Part shown: positions 7,857-16,678 of the stretch, piece after piece | How positions within the stretch are numbered: position 1 is the first letter of the stretch | Layout of the letters: each line of letters begins with the position of its first letter | Assembly (NCBI GenBank): GCA_042408875.1 | Contig: JBHOQS010000028.1 | Coordinates: forward strand, 1-39,444 | Direction of reading: 5' to 3' | Length of the DNA: 39,444 nt | Origin: JBHOQS01 sp042408875 | GTDB taxonomy: Bacteria; Chloroflexota; UBA11872; JBHOQS01 | Position numbers and translations under genes: made by a program | Notes under the pieces: generated by a model | The model's database searches: none | Seen by the model: only the letters and a program-made list of their open reading frames with translations | What the model was told of the DNA's origin: nothing

Positions 7857-8630
7857 TCAGCCCTCGCCAAACCAGATGCGTAGGGCCGTCCGGCCCATCA
7901 CCCAGGCCCGCTCCTCCTCCGTACGATAGGGAAAGCGCTCGAGCGCGAAACGGAGTGTGTTGCGATAGCCTTCGCGGCCTGACACCGGCGGGAAGTCCGA
8001 TGCCCACATCAGCCGCTCAGGACCGAATGCCTCCAGAGCCATCTGCACGTACGGCAGCGCATCCTCGTGCGGCCACGGTGTTCGCGACGGCACATGGAGG
8101 CTGGAGATCTTCATGCTCACATGTGGGTACTGCGCCAGGTCCAGCACGCGGCGGTAGAGGGGGTATGGCGCGACCTCGTCTCGGGAGGGATGTCCCAGAT
8201 GCTCGACGACAAGCGTGAGGCGGCGAAAACGCTGCGCCAGTTCAGCCGTCTCGGGTGCTGCCAGCCCCTGGAGCGTGCCAGCCAGGCTGACGCACAGACC
8301 CAGCTCATCCACCGTCTCCCACAGCGCCAGCGGATCGGCGCCCGGGGAGCGGTCATCGCAGCGCAGGCGAATGCCGCGGACTTCGGGGTTCTGCGCCCAC
8401 TGTCGTAGGCGCTCCGGGGCGTCAGGCTGCCTCACGTCGACCAGGACACACACGCAGAACCGGCCAGGGAAGCGCCGGGCGCACTCGATCAGGTAGCGGT
8501 TGTCGTACTGGCCCATGTGCTGGACCAGCACTGCCTTCTCCACCTCGTGGCGAAACATCTGGTCTACCAGCGATTCAATCGGCTCGTACTTCTCCAGGCC
8601 GGCGTGGGCGTGCGTATCCACAATGCGCAT
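7857..8630 (-). CDS. Amidohydrolase-2 family metal-dependent hydrolase
   Basis: A 257-residue TIM-barrel hydrolase of the amidohydrolase_2 (PF04909) type. It starts with the metal site MRIVDTHAHAG. It has a central barrel strand with a histidine (LTLVVEHLGHPSRDEV), a later strand VSMKISSLH, and the conserved WASDFPPVSG near the C-terminus that carries the catalytic Asp. No signal peptide, so cytoplasmic. The substrate cannot be told from sequence; family members hydrolyse or decarboxylate lactones and carboxylates. Confidence 0.9.
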   Translation of the reverse strand: MRIVDTHAHAGLEKYEPIESLVDQMFRHEVEKAVLVQHMGQYDNRYLIECARRFPGRFCVCVLVDVRQPDAPERLRQWAQNPEVRGIRLRCDDRSPGADPLALWETVDELGLCVSLAGTLQGLAAPETAELAQRFRRLTLVVEHLGHPSRDEVAPYPLYRRVLDLAQYPHVSMKISSLHVPSRTPWPHEDALPYVQMALEAFGPERLMWASDFPPVSGREGYRNTLRFALERFPYRTEEERAWVMGRTALRIWFGEG

Positions 8631-8938
8631 GCGAAGTACATCCTCCGGCGATTGGCTGTGTAAATGCTGTGTTGATGCGCGCTATGCTCGCGCGGCCTCA
8701 GTGTACCTGCCCGGCGCAGCGGTGGCAAGCAGAGGGGAAGGCATCATGCGTAGTGCGCGATACAGAGGCCTTGCCGGGCTACCCCGCCGTCAGGCCAGGC
8801 ATCTGCAAGTGTTATGAGCTATGATGCCAGCCCCGGAGCATCACGGGCAGCACAGGCGCTCATACGCACGAGGAGGGCTGACGCACTACGTGTTACGAAT
8901 TATGTATTGCGGATCGCCCACTATCGTTAATCATCACA
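8631..8938. other. Spacer without a supported gene
   Basis: About 310 bases between two minus-strand genes. It should contain the promoter of the amidohydrolase and the end of the methyltransferase transcript. I see no coding sequence, strong hairpin or repeat. Confidence 0.4.
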
Positions 8939-9682
8939 CTACGCCCTCCTCTTCAGCCGGTGGATCGTCACTGAGGGATCGGCTGCGGGCGAGGCCCGTG
9001 GGAGGCGGTCGATGAGCCAGCCTTGCTCGCGCAAGATCTCGAGGAACGCGGCAGCAGCCGGGCGGCCTGGCTCAGCCAGCCACACTTCACCACCGTCTGC
9101 GACGAGCCGGGGCACCAGCGCGGCCAGCGGCGCGACGTCGCGGCGCTCATAGAGCACATCGGAGGCGAGGACCAGGTCGAAGCATCCCAGGCCAGACGGT
9201 GGCTTGCGCCAGTCCAGGTTTAAGGTGGCGATGGGGTAGCCGAGGTTGACCAGGGCATTGTAGCGTACGAACTCCAGCGCCGCGTCGTAGTAGTCCGTGG
9301 CCAGCACATGAGCACCCACCGCTGCGGCGGCGATCGAGGGCAGCCCCAGGCCGCAGCCCAGCTCGATCACTTGCCGGCCAGCCACCTGCTCGGCCTGCTC
9401 CAGCACGGCTCCGGCCAGCGTGATCGCGCTGGGCCAGAGCCGCGCCCAGTATGGCAGGCGCTCGTCCCGGCGGAACTCCTCATGGTCGATCAAGGCCTCC
9501 ATCTCACGGGGATGCGCTAGTTTGAAGCGCCGGCTGCCAATCACGAGCCGGCGGTGCACCAGCTCATACTGTCGTGTCAGGCGTGCACGCAGAGCGCCGA
9601 CAGACTCATATGGCCACTCGGCGGCAGTCACGCTCCTCAGAGGATCAGGCATACCCATGGCGTTACGGTCACTTCCAATCAT
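8939..9682 (-). CDS. Class I SAM-dependent methyltransferase (Methyltransf_16-like)
   Basis: A 247-residue methyltransferase. The SAM-binding glycine motif is VIELGCGLGLPSIAAAA, followed by the acidic strand VLATDYYDAALEFVRYN. The post-motif FDLVLASDVLYERRDVAPL and the WARLWPSAITLA segment before motif I are typical of METTL21/nicotinamide N-methyltransferase-like (Methyltransf_16) enzymes, which often methylate lysines in proteins. The substrate is unknown. Met9 or Met11 are alternative starts, since no clear ribosome site precedes 9682. Confidence 0.88.
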   Translation of the reverse strand: MIGSDRNAMGMPDPLRSVTAAEWPYESVGALRARLTRQYELVHRRLVIGSRRFKLAHPREMEALIDHEEFRRDERLPYWARLWPSAITLAGAVLEQAEQVAGRQVIELGCGLGLPSIAAAAVGAHVLATDYYDAALEFVRYNALVNLGYPIATLNLDWRKPPSGLGCFDLVLASDVLYERRDVAPLAALVPRLVADGGEVWLAEPGRPAAAAFLEILREQGWLIDRLPRASPAADPSVTIHRLKRRA

Positions 9683-9821
9683 GGTGAGTTGTCACACGCT
9701 TGCTAGCACTCACAATGATCTAGCAACCGCCTTGCAAACCTAGTTTATCCTTCAGCGTAGCACAGTGCGGGCCATCACCGGCACGTGGCTGTGGTACACT
9801 GGCCGCGGGAGCATGGCGTCC

Positions 9822-10940
9822 ATGACTACTCGTCGCGCGGTCCTGGCGATGCTGCTGGCAGCGCGGGGAAGCTCCGCCTTGCTGCGGACTGCGCTGGCAA
9901 CGAACCCTGTGGAAGGAGCGACAGTGCTGCTGCGCCACGGCATTGCTGAGTGGCTGTCCACCGGATGGCTGAGGGGGTGTGTTGCGCGCGCCGGCGCGCT
10001 GATCCCGGAGACAAACGACGGCACGTATACCTCGGCGCCGCTGGCGCTCGAGCCCCCGCAGGAGCGGTTGGTGCTCTCCTGGCAGGCGCTGGCCCCTGGC
10101 GGGGCCTGGCTGGAGTTCGAGCTTCGAGCACGACCAGCCGGCCGCACTACCTGGAGTGCGTGGGTCCCGGCCGGACGTTGGGGACCAGGAACGCGTGCGG
10201 CCAGCGGCGGCCGCCGTGCTGCAGGCACGGCCGTCCTCGATGTGGACACCCTGATTGCCGCAGACGGCAAGCGCTTCGCCGAGGCGCAATACCGTGTGCA
10301 CCTGCACAGCGCTGGCTCTGGCCCGCCGCACCTGTCTGGGGTGACACTCCTGGCGTTCACGCCGGGCGCGCCGCCTCCTCTCACACGCGTGTGGTCGCCA
10401 GCGTGGGGCCGGGTGCTGGATGTGCCGGAGCGGTCACAACTCGCTGAAGACCCAATGCTCGCCCGGGAGATCTGCAGCCCGACCAGCCTGGCCATGGTCC
10501 TGGCCTCCTACGGCCGGGACCTTCCCCTCCGCGCAGTCGCTGAGGCTGTGTTCGATCATCGCGCCCGCATCTATGGCACGTGGCCGCTTAACACAGCGTT
10601 CGCCAGCAGCTTGGGCGTGCCGATGGTCGTGGACCGCTTCGAGCGGATGGAGCAACTGGAGGAAGAGATCATCGCCGGACGGCCGGTGGTGATCAGTCAC
10701 CGCTGGTCGCCCGGACAGCTCCGCGGCGCGCCTCTTCCGGCCAGCGCAGGCCATCTGGTCGTGGTCGCAGGCTTCACCACCGAGGGCGACGTGGTGGTGA
10801 ACGATCCGTACGCTGATCTCAGTGCAGGCGAACCGGTGCGGCGGACCTATCGCCGCGAGGACCTCCACCGCACCTGGCTCTGGCAAGGGAACGGGATTGT
10901 CTACCGCATCTGTGGAGAGATCAGCTCTCCTGGATCGTGA
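9822..10940 (+). CDS. Secreted C39-like cysteine peptidase family protein
   Basis: A protein of about 372 residues. It starts with a short basic n-region and hydrophobic stretch (TTRRAVLAMLLAARG), likely an export signal with a Tat-like RR pair. After a beta-rich region comes a peptidase_C39-like domain: EICSPTSLAMVLASYG with the probable nucleophile Cys218, SAGHLVVVAGF with the His, and VVNDPYAD with the Asp. Such proteins are found in high-GC bacteria as exported hydrolases of unknown target. The start at 9822 (MTTRR) has GGGAG 10 bases upstream; 9813 is an alternative. Its 3' end overlaps the convergent cyclophilin gene by 20 bases. Confidence 0.85.
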   Translation: MTTRRAVLAMLLAARGSSALLRTALATNPVEGATVLLRHGIAEWLSTGWLRGCVARAGALIPETNDGTYTSAPLALEPPQERLVLSWQALAPGGAWLEFELRARPAGRTTWSAWVPAGRWGPGTRAASGGRRAAGTAVLDVDTLIAADGKRFAEAQYRVHLHSAGSGPPHLSGVTLLAFTPGAPPPLTRVWSPAWGRVLDVPERSQLAEDPMLAREICSPTSLAMVLASYGRDLPLRAVAEAVFDHRARIYGTWPLNTAFASSLGVPMVVDRFERMEQLEEEIIAGRPVVISHRWSPGQLRGAPLPASAGHLVVVAGFTTEGDVVVNDPYADLSAGEPVRRTYRREDLHRTWLWQGNGIVYRICGEISSPGS

Positions 10941-11634
10941 TGCGGGTGATCTTCACTTCGTTGATCGGGGCAGAATTCGCCCCGTCTGCGCCCAGGCGGG
11001 TCGGGACACTGGCGATCTTGTCAACCACGTCCATGCCTTGTGTGACACGGCCGAAGATGCTGTAGTTCTTGGGCAGCCGGCCGCGCAGGTCCACATGGCA
11101 GATGAAGAACTGCGAGCCATTCGTGTTCGGGCCGGCGTTGGCCATGGCCAGCGTGCCCGGCTCGTAGTCGCGGTTAGGCGGGATCTCGTCGGCGAAGCGG
11201 TAGCCGGGGCCGCCGCGACCGGTGCCAGTGGGGTCGCCGGTCTGGATCATGAAGCCCTTGATCACCCGATGGAAGATAACCCCGTCATAGAAGCCCTCAC
11301 GGGCCAGGAAGACGAAGTTATTAACCGTCTGCGGCGCCTCTTTGGCGTAGAGTTCCGCGGTGATCGTGCCCATGGTGGTCTCGATAGTCGCGGTATATCG
11401 CTGATTGGGGTCGATCTGCATGGGTGGGGGTGCCGGGTACTGCTTGGGCACGCGCTGTCCTCCTCTCGTTGTCTGCGGTGTCTGAGCCGGCGCGACGCCC
11501 GGCTGACCTGTGCTGTTCACGCCGGCAGAGGTGTCTGCGCTCTTCGGGGACGCGCACGCCACGATGGCTATGGCTGCCATGACTGCGAGCGCAGCCGGAA
11601 GAACGCCAAAACGAACGCTGATAAACACCTGCAT
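10921..11634 (-). CDS. Lipoprotein peptidyl-prolyl isomerase, cyclophilin type
   Basis: A 237-residue membrane-anchored cyclophilin that helps fold exported proteins outside the membrane. Signal peptide with lipobox IVAC at about residue 27, then a Ser/Thr/Pro/Gln-rich linker to about 75, then the isomerase domain: NNFVFLAREGFYDGVIFHRV, GFMIQTGDPTGTGRGGPGY, MANAGPNTNGSQFFI and FGRVTQGMDVVDKI. The catalytic Arg lies in FHRV and the QF of GSQFFI is conserved. Convergent with the C39-like gene. Confidence 0.95.
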   Translation of the reverse strand: MQVFISVRFGVLPAALAVMAAIAIVACASPKSADTSAGVNSTGQPGVAPAQTPQTTRGGQRVPKQYPAPPPMQIDPNQRYTATIETTMGTITAELYAKEAPQTVNNFVFLAREGFYDGVIFHRVIKGFMIQTGDPTGTGRGGPGYRFADEIPPNRDYEPGTLAMANAGPNTNGSQFFICHVDLRGRLPKNYSIFGRVTQGMDVVDKIASVPTRLGADGANSAPINEVKITRITIQES

Positions 11635-11787
11635 CGCCTCTCACGCCTGCGCGGATGGCTCCCCACATGCTCCCAGCGTGGCACCTGCGGCCGGGCCGTG
11701 CGGTGCACACCTCCCAACCGTCGCGGACACATGGACGATAATACCACAGGGAGGGACGAACAGCCCCATCGGGCGGCTTCGGGCTGC

Positions 11788-11816
11788 TTTGCCGGGCACG
11801 AGCGAGGTGCTAGAAT
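11788..11816 (+). promoter_or_regulatory. Promoter for pheA-apt
   Basis: TTTGCC (11788-11793), a 17-base spacer, and TAGAAT (11811-11816), 42 bases before the pheA GTG. Both boxes match the housekeeping consensus at four or more positions. Confidence 0.55.
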
Positions 11817-11858
11817 ACGTGCCGCGTCAGGGCAGGAGAAGGAGGTTTTTGAGGTTCT

Positions 11859-12932
11859 GTGGAGGAACGGGAACGTGATCTTGACGGCTGGCGAGAGGCC
11901 ATCGACCGGCTGGACCGGCAGATCGTCGCCTTGCTGGAGGAGCGGGCCGAAGTAGCTCGCCAGATTGGCAAGCTCAAGGCCGCGCGCGGTGAGCCGGTGT
12001 ATGTGCCGGCGCGCGAGCAGGCCGTCCTTGATCGCGTGGTGACTATCTCTCGGGGCGTGCTCCGCCCCGAGCACCTGCGAGCGATCTACACCGAGATCCT
12101 GTCGGCGTGCCGCGCGGTGCAGCAGCCCTTGCGGGTGGCCTATTTCGGCCAGTTCGGGAGTTTCACGCACCAGGCCGCGCTCGCCCGCTTCGGCAGCGCA
12201 GCAGAGTTTGTGCCGGCACGCAGCATGGCCGACGTATTCTTGCTTACCGAGAAGGGGCACACCGACTTCGGCGTGGTGCCGGTGGAGAACTCGACCGCTG
12301 GAGCGGTAATTGATGCCCTGGACACCTTCGTCGAGTCGCCGCTGAAGATCTGCGCCGAGGTCACCCTCCCTATCACCCACCATCTGCTGTCGCACAGCCC
12401 GCTACACGAGATCAAGCGGGTCTACTCGATCGGGCAGGCGCTGGCGCAGTGCCGTCGCTGGCTGGCGGAGAACCTGCCGCACGCCGACCTCATCGAAGTC
12501 GGCAGCACCACCGAAGGAGCCGAACGCGCCAGTCGAGAGCATGACGCCGCGGCCGTGGCGTCCGAGCTAGCAGCGCGGCATTTCGGCGTCCCGGTGCAGC
12601 AGGCGCAGATCCAGGACTTCTCGAGTAATGTGACGCGCTTCCTGGTCATCGGCAAGCAGATGAGTGCCCGCACTGGCCGTGATAAGACCGGGCTGATCTT
12701 CGGTGTGCACGACCGGCCCGGCGCGCTCCGAGACGCCCTGGATGCGTTCGCCCGCCGCGGGATCAATCTCACGCGCATCGAATCGCGCCCGTCGAAGCGG
12801 AAGCCGTGGGAGTACTTGTTCTTCGCTGACCTGGTCGGGCACCCGGAGGAGCCGGCGGTGGCAGAAGCGCTGGCCGAGCTGGAGCAGCAGTGCACCTTCG
12901 TCAAGGTGTTGGGCGCTTGGCCCATGGAGTGA
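11859..12932 (+). CDS. pheA: Bifunctional chorismate mutase / prephenate dehydratase
   Basis: The P-protein of phenylalanine synthesis: chorismate to prephenate to phenylpyruvate. Domains in order: chorismate mutase about 8-88 (WREAIDRLDRQIVALLEER), prephenate dehydratase about 92-270 (VAYFGQFGSFTHQAAL, FGVVPVENSTAGAV, the catalytic SSNVTRFLVIG), and ACT domain about 280-357 (DRPGALRDALDAFARRGINL, then ESRPSKRKPWEYLFF). GALR and ESRP are the phenylalanine-binding motifs, so feedback inhibition by Phe is likely. The GTG at 11859 follows a GGAGG at 11841. Followed after 7 bases by apt, so one transcription unit. Confidence 0.95.
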   Translation: MEERERDLDGWREAIDRLDRQIVALLEERAEVARQIGKLKAARGEPVYVPAREQAVLDRVVTISRGVLRPEHLRAIYTEILSACRAVQQPLRVAYFGQFGSFTHQAALARFGSAAEFVPARSMADVFLLTEKGHTDFGVVPVENSTAGAVIDALDTFVESPLKICAEVTLPITHHLLSHSPLHEIKRVYSIGQALAQCRRWLAENLPHADLIEVGSTTEGAERASREHDAAAVASELAARHFGVPVQQAQIQDFSSNVTRFLVIGKQMSARTGRDKTGLIFGVHDRPGALRDALDAFARRGINLTRIESRPSKRKPWEYLFFADLVGHPEEPAVAEALAELEQQCTFVKVLGAWPME

Positions 12933-12939
12933 CTCACCA

Positions 12940-13452
12940 ATGGAGCTGGAGACCCTTATTCGCGATGTGCCCAACTTCCCGAAGCAGGGCATCATCTTCA
13001 AGGACATCACCACCCTGCTGAAGGTGCCGGAGGCATTCCGCTTTGCCATCGATGCCATGACGGAGCGCTACCGTTCGCATGGTGTGGATGTCGTCGTGGC
13101 CATTGAGTCGCGGGGATTCATCTTCGGCGCTCCGGTCGCCTATAACCTCAACGCGGCATTCGTTCCGGTGCGCAAGCTGGGCAAGCTTCCGGCGCCCAGT
13201 GTGTCCCTGGAGTACCGCCTGGAGTATGGTACGGCCACGCTGGAGATCCACAAGGACGCGATCGTCCCCGGGCAGCGCGTGCTGGTCGTAGACGACCTCC
13301 TGGCGACCGGCGGATCGGTGAGCGCGACGATCCGGCTGGTCGAGCAATTGGGCGGCAAGGTCGTTGGCACTGCCTTCTTGATCGAGCTCGCCTTCCTGAA
13401 CGGCCGGGAGCGCCTGCGCGGCTACGAGGTCTTCGCCCTGATCCGGTACTGA
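12940..13452 (+). CDS. apt: Adenine phosphoribosyltransferase
   Basis: A 170-residue purine salvage enzyme: adenine + PRPP to AMP. The start at 12940 (MELETLIRDVPNFPKQGIIF) gives the usual family length and N-terminus. Motifs: FKDITTLL, VVAIESRGFIFGAPVA, FVPVRKLGKLP and the PRPP-binding loop VLVVDDLLATGGSV. Lies just downstream of pheA. Confidence 0.96.
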   Translation: MELETLIRDVPNFPKQGIIFKDITTLLKVPEAFRFAIDAMTERYRSHGVDVVVAIESRGFIFGAPVAYNLNAAFVPVRKLGKLPAPSVSLEYRLEYGTATLEIHKDAIVPGQRVLVVDDLLATGGSVSATIRLVEQLGGKVVGTAFLIELAFLNGRERLRGYEVFALIRY

Positions 13453-13504
13453 GCGCGCCGGTGTGGCCCGCCGGCACCTGATCGTATCCGGAGACGGGCC
13501 CGAG

Positions 13505-14230
13505 CTAGCGCCGGATCGCCTTCTGAAGGAGATAGCCACCCACCGCGATGGCGGTAAAGACGACCGCCCCATAGAAAGCTACCGGCATGGTATTCACCGG
13601 CGCGGTGCGGCTGCGGGCAGGGCGAGGCGGGGCTCCCTGGGCCGGTGTCGCCTGTCGGGCAGGCTCCGCCTGGCCCTGGGGTGCCGCGCGCAGCGGCTCG
13701 GCCTGCCGCTCCCGACCGGCTGGCGCAGCGTCCGCCGCGCTCTCCAGCGCGCCGGGTTGTGCCGGCAGTGCCCCTCGCTCGGCATCAGCCGCGGCGGGCG
13801 CGGCTTTCTCGGCCGCCGGGGGTGCGGAGGCTGCCGGTGCCAGCGCCGTCACGCCGGTAGCGCGCCGCGCCGCGGCCGGGCTCATCGTCAGAGTCTGGAC
13901 CAGCGCCACGATGAACAGCACTGACGCGACGGTGGCGGAGATGCCCCAGATCGGCGTGAGCCAGTTTCTCAGGAAGCTCAGCAGCTGGTCGAACGGACCT
14001 GCCGGTGCCGGTTCGAACTCCAGGGCGAAGCTGCGCGGCGCCCGTACCAGCGGCAGGGCTTCGAGGGCGTTACGCACGGCGCGCAGTTCCTCCAGTTCCT
14101 GCGCGCAGACGCGACAGGCATGCACGTGCTCTGCCATAGCCACGCGCTGCTCCTCTGGCAGTTCTCCGTCGAGGTACGCGTTGAGTAACTCGAGCTGCTC
14201 GTCGTCGATACGGCTGTCAACTCTGTGCAT
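13505..14230 (-). CDS. Membrane anti-sigma factor with zinc-finger domain
   Basis: A 241-residue protein. The N-terminal anti-sigma domain has LLNAYLDGELPEEQRVAMAE followed by HVHACRVCAQEL, the HxxxCxxC zinc motif of ZAS-type anti-sigma factors. A membrane helix follows at about 92-112 (TPIWGISATVASVLFIVALV), then a long Ala/Pro/Gln-rich linker (115-215), then a second hydrophobic segment near the end (AFYGAVVFTAIAVGGYLL). It lies 262 bases downstream of the ECF sigma gene on the same strand and very probably restrains that sigma factor at the membrane. The spacer is unusually long and repeat-rich for such a pair. Confidence 0.9.
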   Translation of the reverse strand: MHRVDSRIDDEQLELLNAYLDGELPEEQRVAMAEHVHACRVCAQELEELRAVRNALEALPLVRAPRSFALEFEPAPAGPFDQLLSFLRNWLTPIWGISATVASVLFIVALVQTLTMSPAAARRATGVTALAPAASAPPAAEKAAPAAADAERGALPAQPGALESAADAAPAGRERQAEPLRAAPQGQAEPARQATPAQGAPPRPARSRTAPVNTMPVAFYGAVVFTAIAVGGYLLQKAIRR

Positions 14231-14415
14231 GTCTACGCATGTCTAGCATGTCTGTCCACGCATGTCTTCGTCGGTCCATGCATGGAACCTGCCGCTGGCG
14301 CTGAGGGTGGCCATCCGGCCCAGGCTCTTTGTCGGTCCATGCCATGGAACCTGCGCCAGGTCGCGTCTGGATACATCTCGGTAGTCCCACGACGGTCGTC
14401 GGCAGTCCCACGACG
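14227..14415. repeat. Short direct repeats between sigma and anti-sigma genes
   Basis: Three sets lie within 190 bases. GCATGTCT occurs four times (14227, 14237, 14246, 14260). GTCGGTCCATG followed by CATGGAACCTGC occurs at 14270-14292 and again, with one extra base, at 14331-14354; each copy is a near-palindrome. AGTCCCACGACG occurs at 14383-14394 and 14404-14415, 21 bases apart. No coding role is seen. Confidence 0.65.
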
Positions 14416-14492
14416 TCGAAGATGGGGCTGCTAAGCAGGTGGGCAGGCGTCGCTGCCCGGCCCGGCTCGAGGCCTGCCCTACGGTGTTATGG

Positions 14493-15086
14493 CTACCCAT
14501 TCTCTAGACGCTCCGCGCCGGCAAGAAGTTCCCCGTGTGCGCGCAGGAAGTCGCGAAGCTGGGCACGGCCGCGGCTGATGCGCGATTTCACCGTGCCGAG
14601 CGGCACTCCTTCGACCTGGGCGATCTCCTGGTAATCCAGCCCATAGACATCGTGGAGGAGAAGGGCCGTCCGCTGCTCGATTGGCAGCTCCAGCAGGCCG
14701 GCCTGCAGCAGCTCACGGAGTTCGCGCCGCTCGACGGCGCGCTCTGGATGCTCGATGACATGCGTAGGGGTCACAAGCGCCGCCGGATTGTGCTCGAGGA
14801 CGTCGTCGAGTGAGTCTGTGGGGCGGCGCCGGCGGCGCCGGTGCTCGTCGTAGCAGACGTTGGCGGCGATGCGCAAGAGCCAGGCGCGGAACGCGCCACC
14901 GCGGTACGACCCCAGGGCCTCGTAGGCAGCTAGGAAGGTCTCCTGCGTGGCATCCTCCGCCGCAGCAGGCTCACCGAGCACGCGCAGGCAGAGGGTATAC
15001 ACTTGGTCCTGGTATCGCGCCACCAGGCGGTTGAAAGCAGCCGGGTCGCCACGTCGAGCGCGGGCGGCCAGATCGTCATCGTACAC
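14493..15086 (-). CDS. ECF-family RNA polymerase sigma factor
   Basis: A 197-residue group IV sigma factor. Region 2: FNRLVARYQDQVYTLCLRVL, EDATQETFLAAYEAL, FRAWLLRIAANVCYDEHRRR. Region 4: LPIEQRTALLLHDVYGLDYQ, then IAQVEGVPLGTVKSRISRGR. It recruits RNA polymerase to stress or envelope-response promoters. The downstream membrane anti-sigma gene is its likely partner. Autoregulation is common for such pairs, but I see no matching promoter pair in the 334-base upstream spacer. Confidence 0.95.
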   Translation of the reverse strand: MYDDDLAARARRGDPAAFNRLVARYQDQVYTLCLRVLGEPAAAEDATQETFLAAYEALGSYRGGAFRAWLLRIAANVCYDEHRRRRRRPTDSLDDVLEHNPAALVTPTHVIEHPERAVERRELRELLQAGLLELPIEQRTALLLHDVYGLDYQEIAQVEGVPLGTVKSRISRGRAQLRDFLRAHGELLAGAERLENG

Positions 15087-15420
15087 AGAGCAGCAAGCTT
15101 CCTTGACGGTGCTGCGCGCGGACCGTATACTGACAGTAACAGGGCGGGGCGAACATTCCTGTGGGCAATATGTACCTCACGGCACAGTCGTGCCCCGCGC
15201 AGAACCTCGACGCGTCCGCAGTATACCACAAGGCTCTCGACCTCATCGCTCATGTACAGCGCGTGCGTCTATGCACGGCAGGCACGCATGGACTGCTGCG
15301 CTGCTCACCATATGGTCTCTCCACCATTGTTTGCGACGAACCAGCGTGGCAGAATTATTTTACAGGAGACGTTCCACGCCTGGAGAGGCTTACGATAGGA
15401 CGATATATAGGTGATGGCCT
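15087..15420. other. Divergent promoter region between sigma factor and phosphofructokinase genes
   Basis: No gene recognised. TTGCGA at 15331 with AT-rich bases at 15354-15361 is a weak promoter candidate for the phosphofructokinase gene. No strong hairpin seen. Confidence 0.35.
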
Positions 15421-16452
15421 ATGCACATTGCGGTACTGACTGGCGGCGGTGACTGCCCGGGCTTGAATGCAGCGATCCGGGCAGTGGTGCGTAAAGCACT
15501 CGAATACGGAGATACTGTCACAGGCTTGAAGAACGGCTGGGCCGGGCTGGTCAGGGCGGATACGATGCCCCTGGACGCGCAGGCAGTGTCCGGTATCCTG
15601 CCTGCTGGCGGGACCATCCTCGGCACGTCGCGCACGAACCCTCTCAAGAAAGAGGAAGACATGCGCGCCGTCGAAGAGAACTGGCGCGCCCTGGGTATTG
15701 AGGCCCTGGTGGCGATCGGCGGAGACGACACCCTTTCCGTGGCCTATCGCCTGCATCAGATGGGCTACCGCGTCGTCGGTGTGCCCAAGACGATGGACAA
15801 CGATGTGCGCGGCACAGATTACTGCATCGGCTTCGACTCGGCCGTGACGACCGTCGTCGAGGCGCTGGATAAGCTGCACACGACGGCATCGGCGCACCAT
15901 CGGGTCATGGTGGTCGAGGTGATGGGCCGCGATGCAGGCTGGGTGGCTGTGGTGGGCGGCCTCGCCGGGGGGGCTGACTACATCCTGATCCCGGAGGTGC
16001 CGGTCCACGTCGAGGAGGTCTGCGCGCACCTGCGGCGGCGGCGTGAACGGGGCAAGGACTCCAGCATTATCGTCGTGTCCGAGGGGGCTAAGATCGAGGG
16101 GGTGGAAGCGCGCGAGGCAATCATCCATGCCCAGGACGCCTTCGGGCACGTGCGCCTCGACACGCGTGAGATCGGCCATGCCCTGGGAGCAGCTATCGAG
16201 CGGCTGACCGGATTTGAGACGCGGGTGACTGTTCTCGGCCACATCCAGCGAGGCGGGTCGCCGTCAGTGTTCGACCGGGTGCTGGCGACGCGCCTCGGCG
16301 TGGCAGCCGTCCAGTACCTTCACGAAGGACGCTTCGGGTATATGCCGGCGCTCCAGGCGAACAAGATCGTCCCTGTGCCGCTTGAGGAAGTAGTCAAGGG
16401 CACTCGCGGCGTGGACCTGGAGCTCTACGAACTGGCTAAGACGTTCTACTAA
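15421..16452 (+). CDS. Phosphofructokinase, predicted pyrophosphate-dependent
   Basis: A 343-residue glycolytic enzyme that phosphorylates fructose 6-phosphate. The family signatures are clear: LTGGGDCPGLNAAIR, PAGGTILGTSRTNP, FDSAVTTVVEALDKL, MGRDAGWVA and HIQRGGSPSVFDR. Two positions that separate donor use are GGDDT (Asp103, where ATP enzymes have GGDGS with Gly104 in E. coli numbering) and VPKTMDND (Lys123, where ATP enzymes have PGTIDND). Asp and Lys at these sites are the pattern of PPi-dependent enzymes. Direct reading supports PPi as donor, but activity is not shown. Confidence 0.93.
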   Translation: MHIAVLTGGGDCPGLNAAIRAVVRKALEYGDTVTGLKNGWAGLVRADTMPLDAQAVSGILPAGGTILGTSRTNPLKKEEDMRAVEENWRALGIEALVAIGGDDTLSVAYRLHQMGYRVVGVPKTMDNDVRGTDYCIGFDSAVTTVVEALDKLHTTASAHHRVMVVEVMGRDAGWVAVVGGLAGGADYILIPEVPVHVEEVCAHLRRRRERGKDSSIIVVSEGAKIEGVEAREAIIHAQDAFGHVRLDTREIGHALGAAIERLTGFETRVTVLGHIQRGGSPSVFDRVLATRLGVAAVQYLHEGRFGYMPALQANKIVPVPLEEVVKGTRGVDLELYELAKTFY

Positions 16453-16554
16453 TTTTAGCACCCAGCCTCTGGTACAAATCCCCGCCTCGCATGGCTGCCC
16501 TGCTCCCTCCAGGGATACCGGCAGGGTTCGCAGGTGTCCGCCGCTCGGCATAGC

Positions 16555-16583
16555 TTGCGAAGCCTGGCGGCGCGCGCTATTAT
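16555..16583 (+). promoter_or_regulatory. Promoter of the arsR-htrA operon
   Basis: TTGCGA (16555-16560), a 17-base spacer, and TATTAT (16578-16583). The operator palindrome begins 6 bases after the -10, at the expected transcription start. Confidence 0.6.
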
Positions 16584-16589
16584 TTAGAC

Positions 16590-16609
16590 ACTTAGACAAA
16601 CGTCTAAGT
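16590..16609. promoter_or_regulatory. Perfect ArsR-type operator palindrome
   Basis: ACTTAGAC, a 4-base AAAC spacer, then GTCTAAGT: perfect 8-base arms in an otherwise GC-rich region. It overlaps the predicted start of transcription of the ArsR gene, so autorepression is likely. Confidence 0.75.
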
Positions 16610-16678
16610 AGCGGTACTGGCGTGCCGGGGAGCTGCAGAGCGAAGATGCCAGGCATGCGCCTGGGAGGACGGCTGCGA

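Noticed and set aside
9690..9725. TAGCACTC resembling half of a CIRCE (HrcA) element before the methyltransferase gene
   Set aside because: The second half (GAGTGCTAA) is not present at the right distance.
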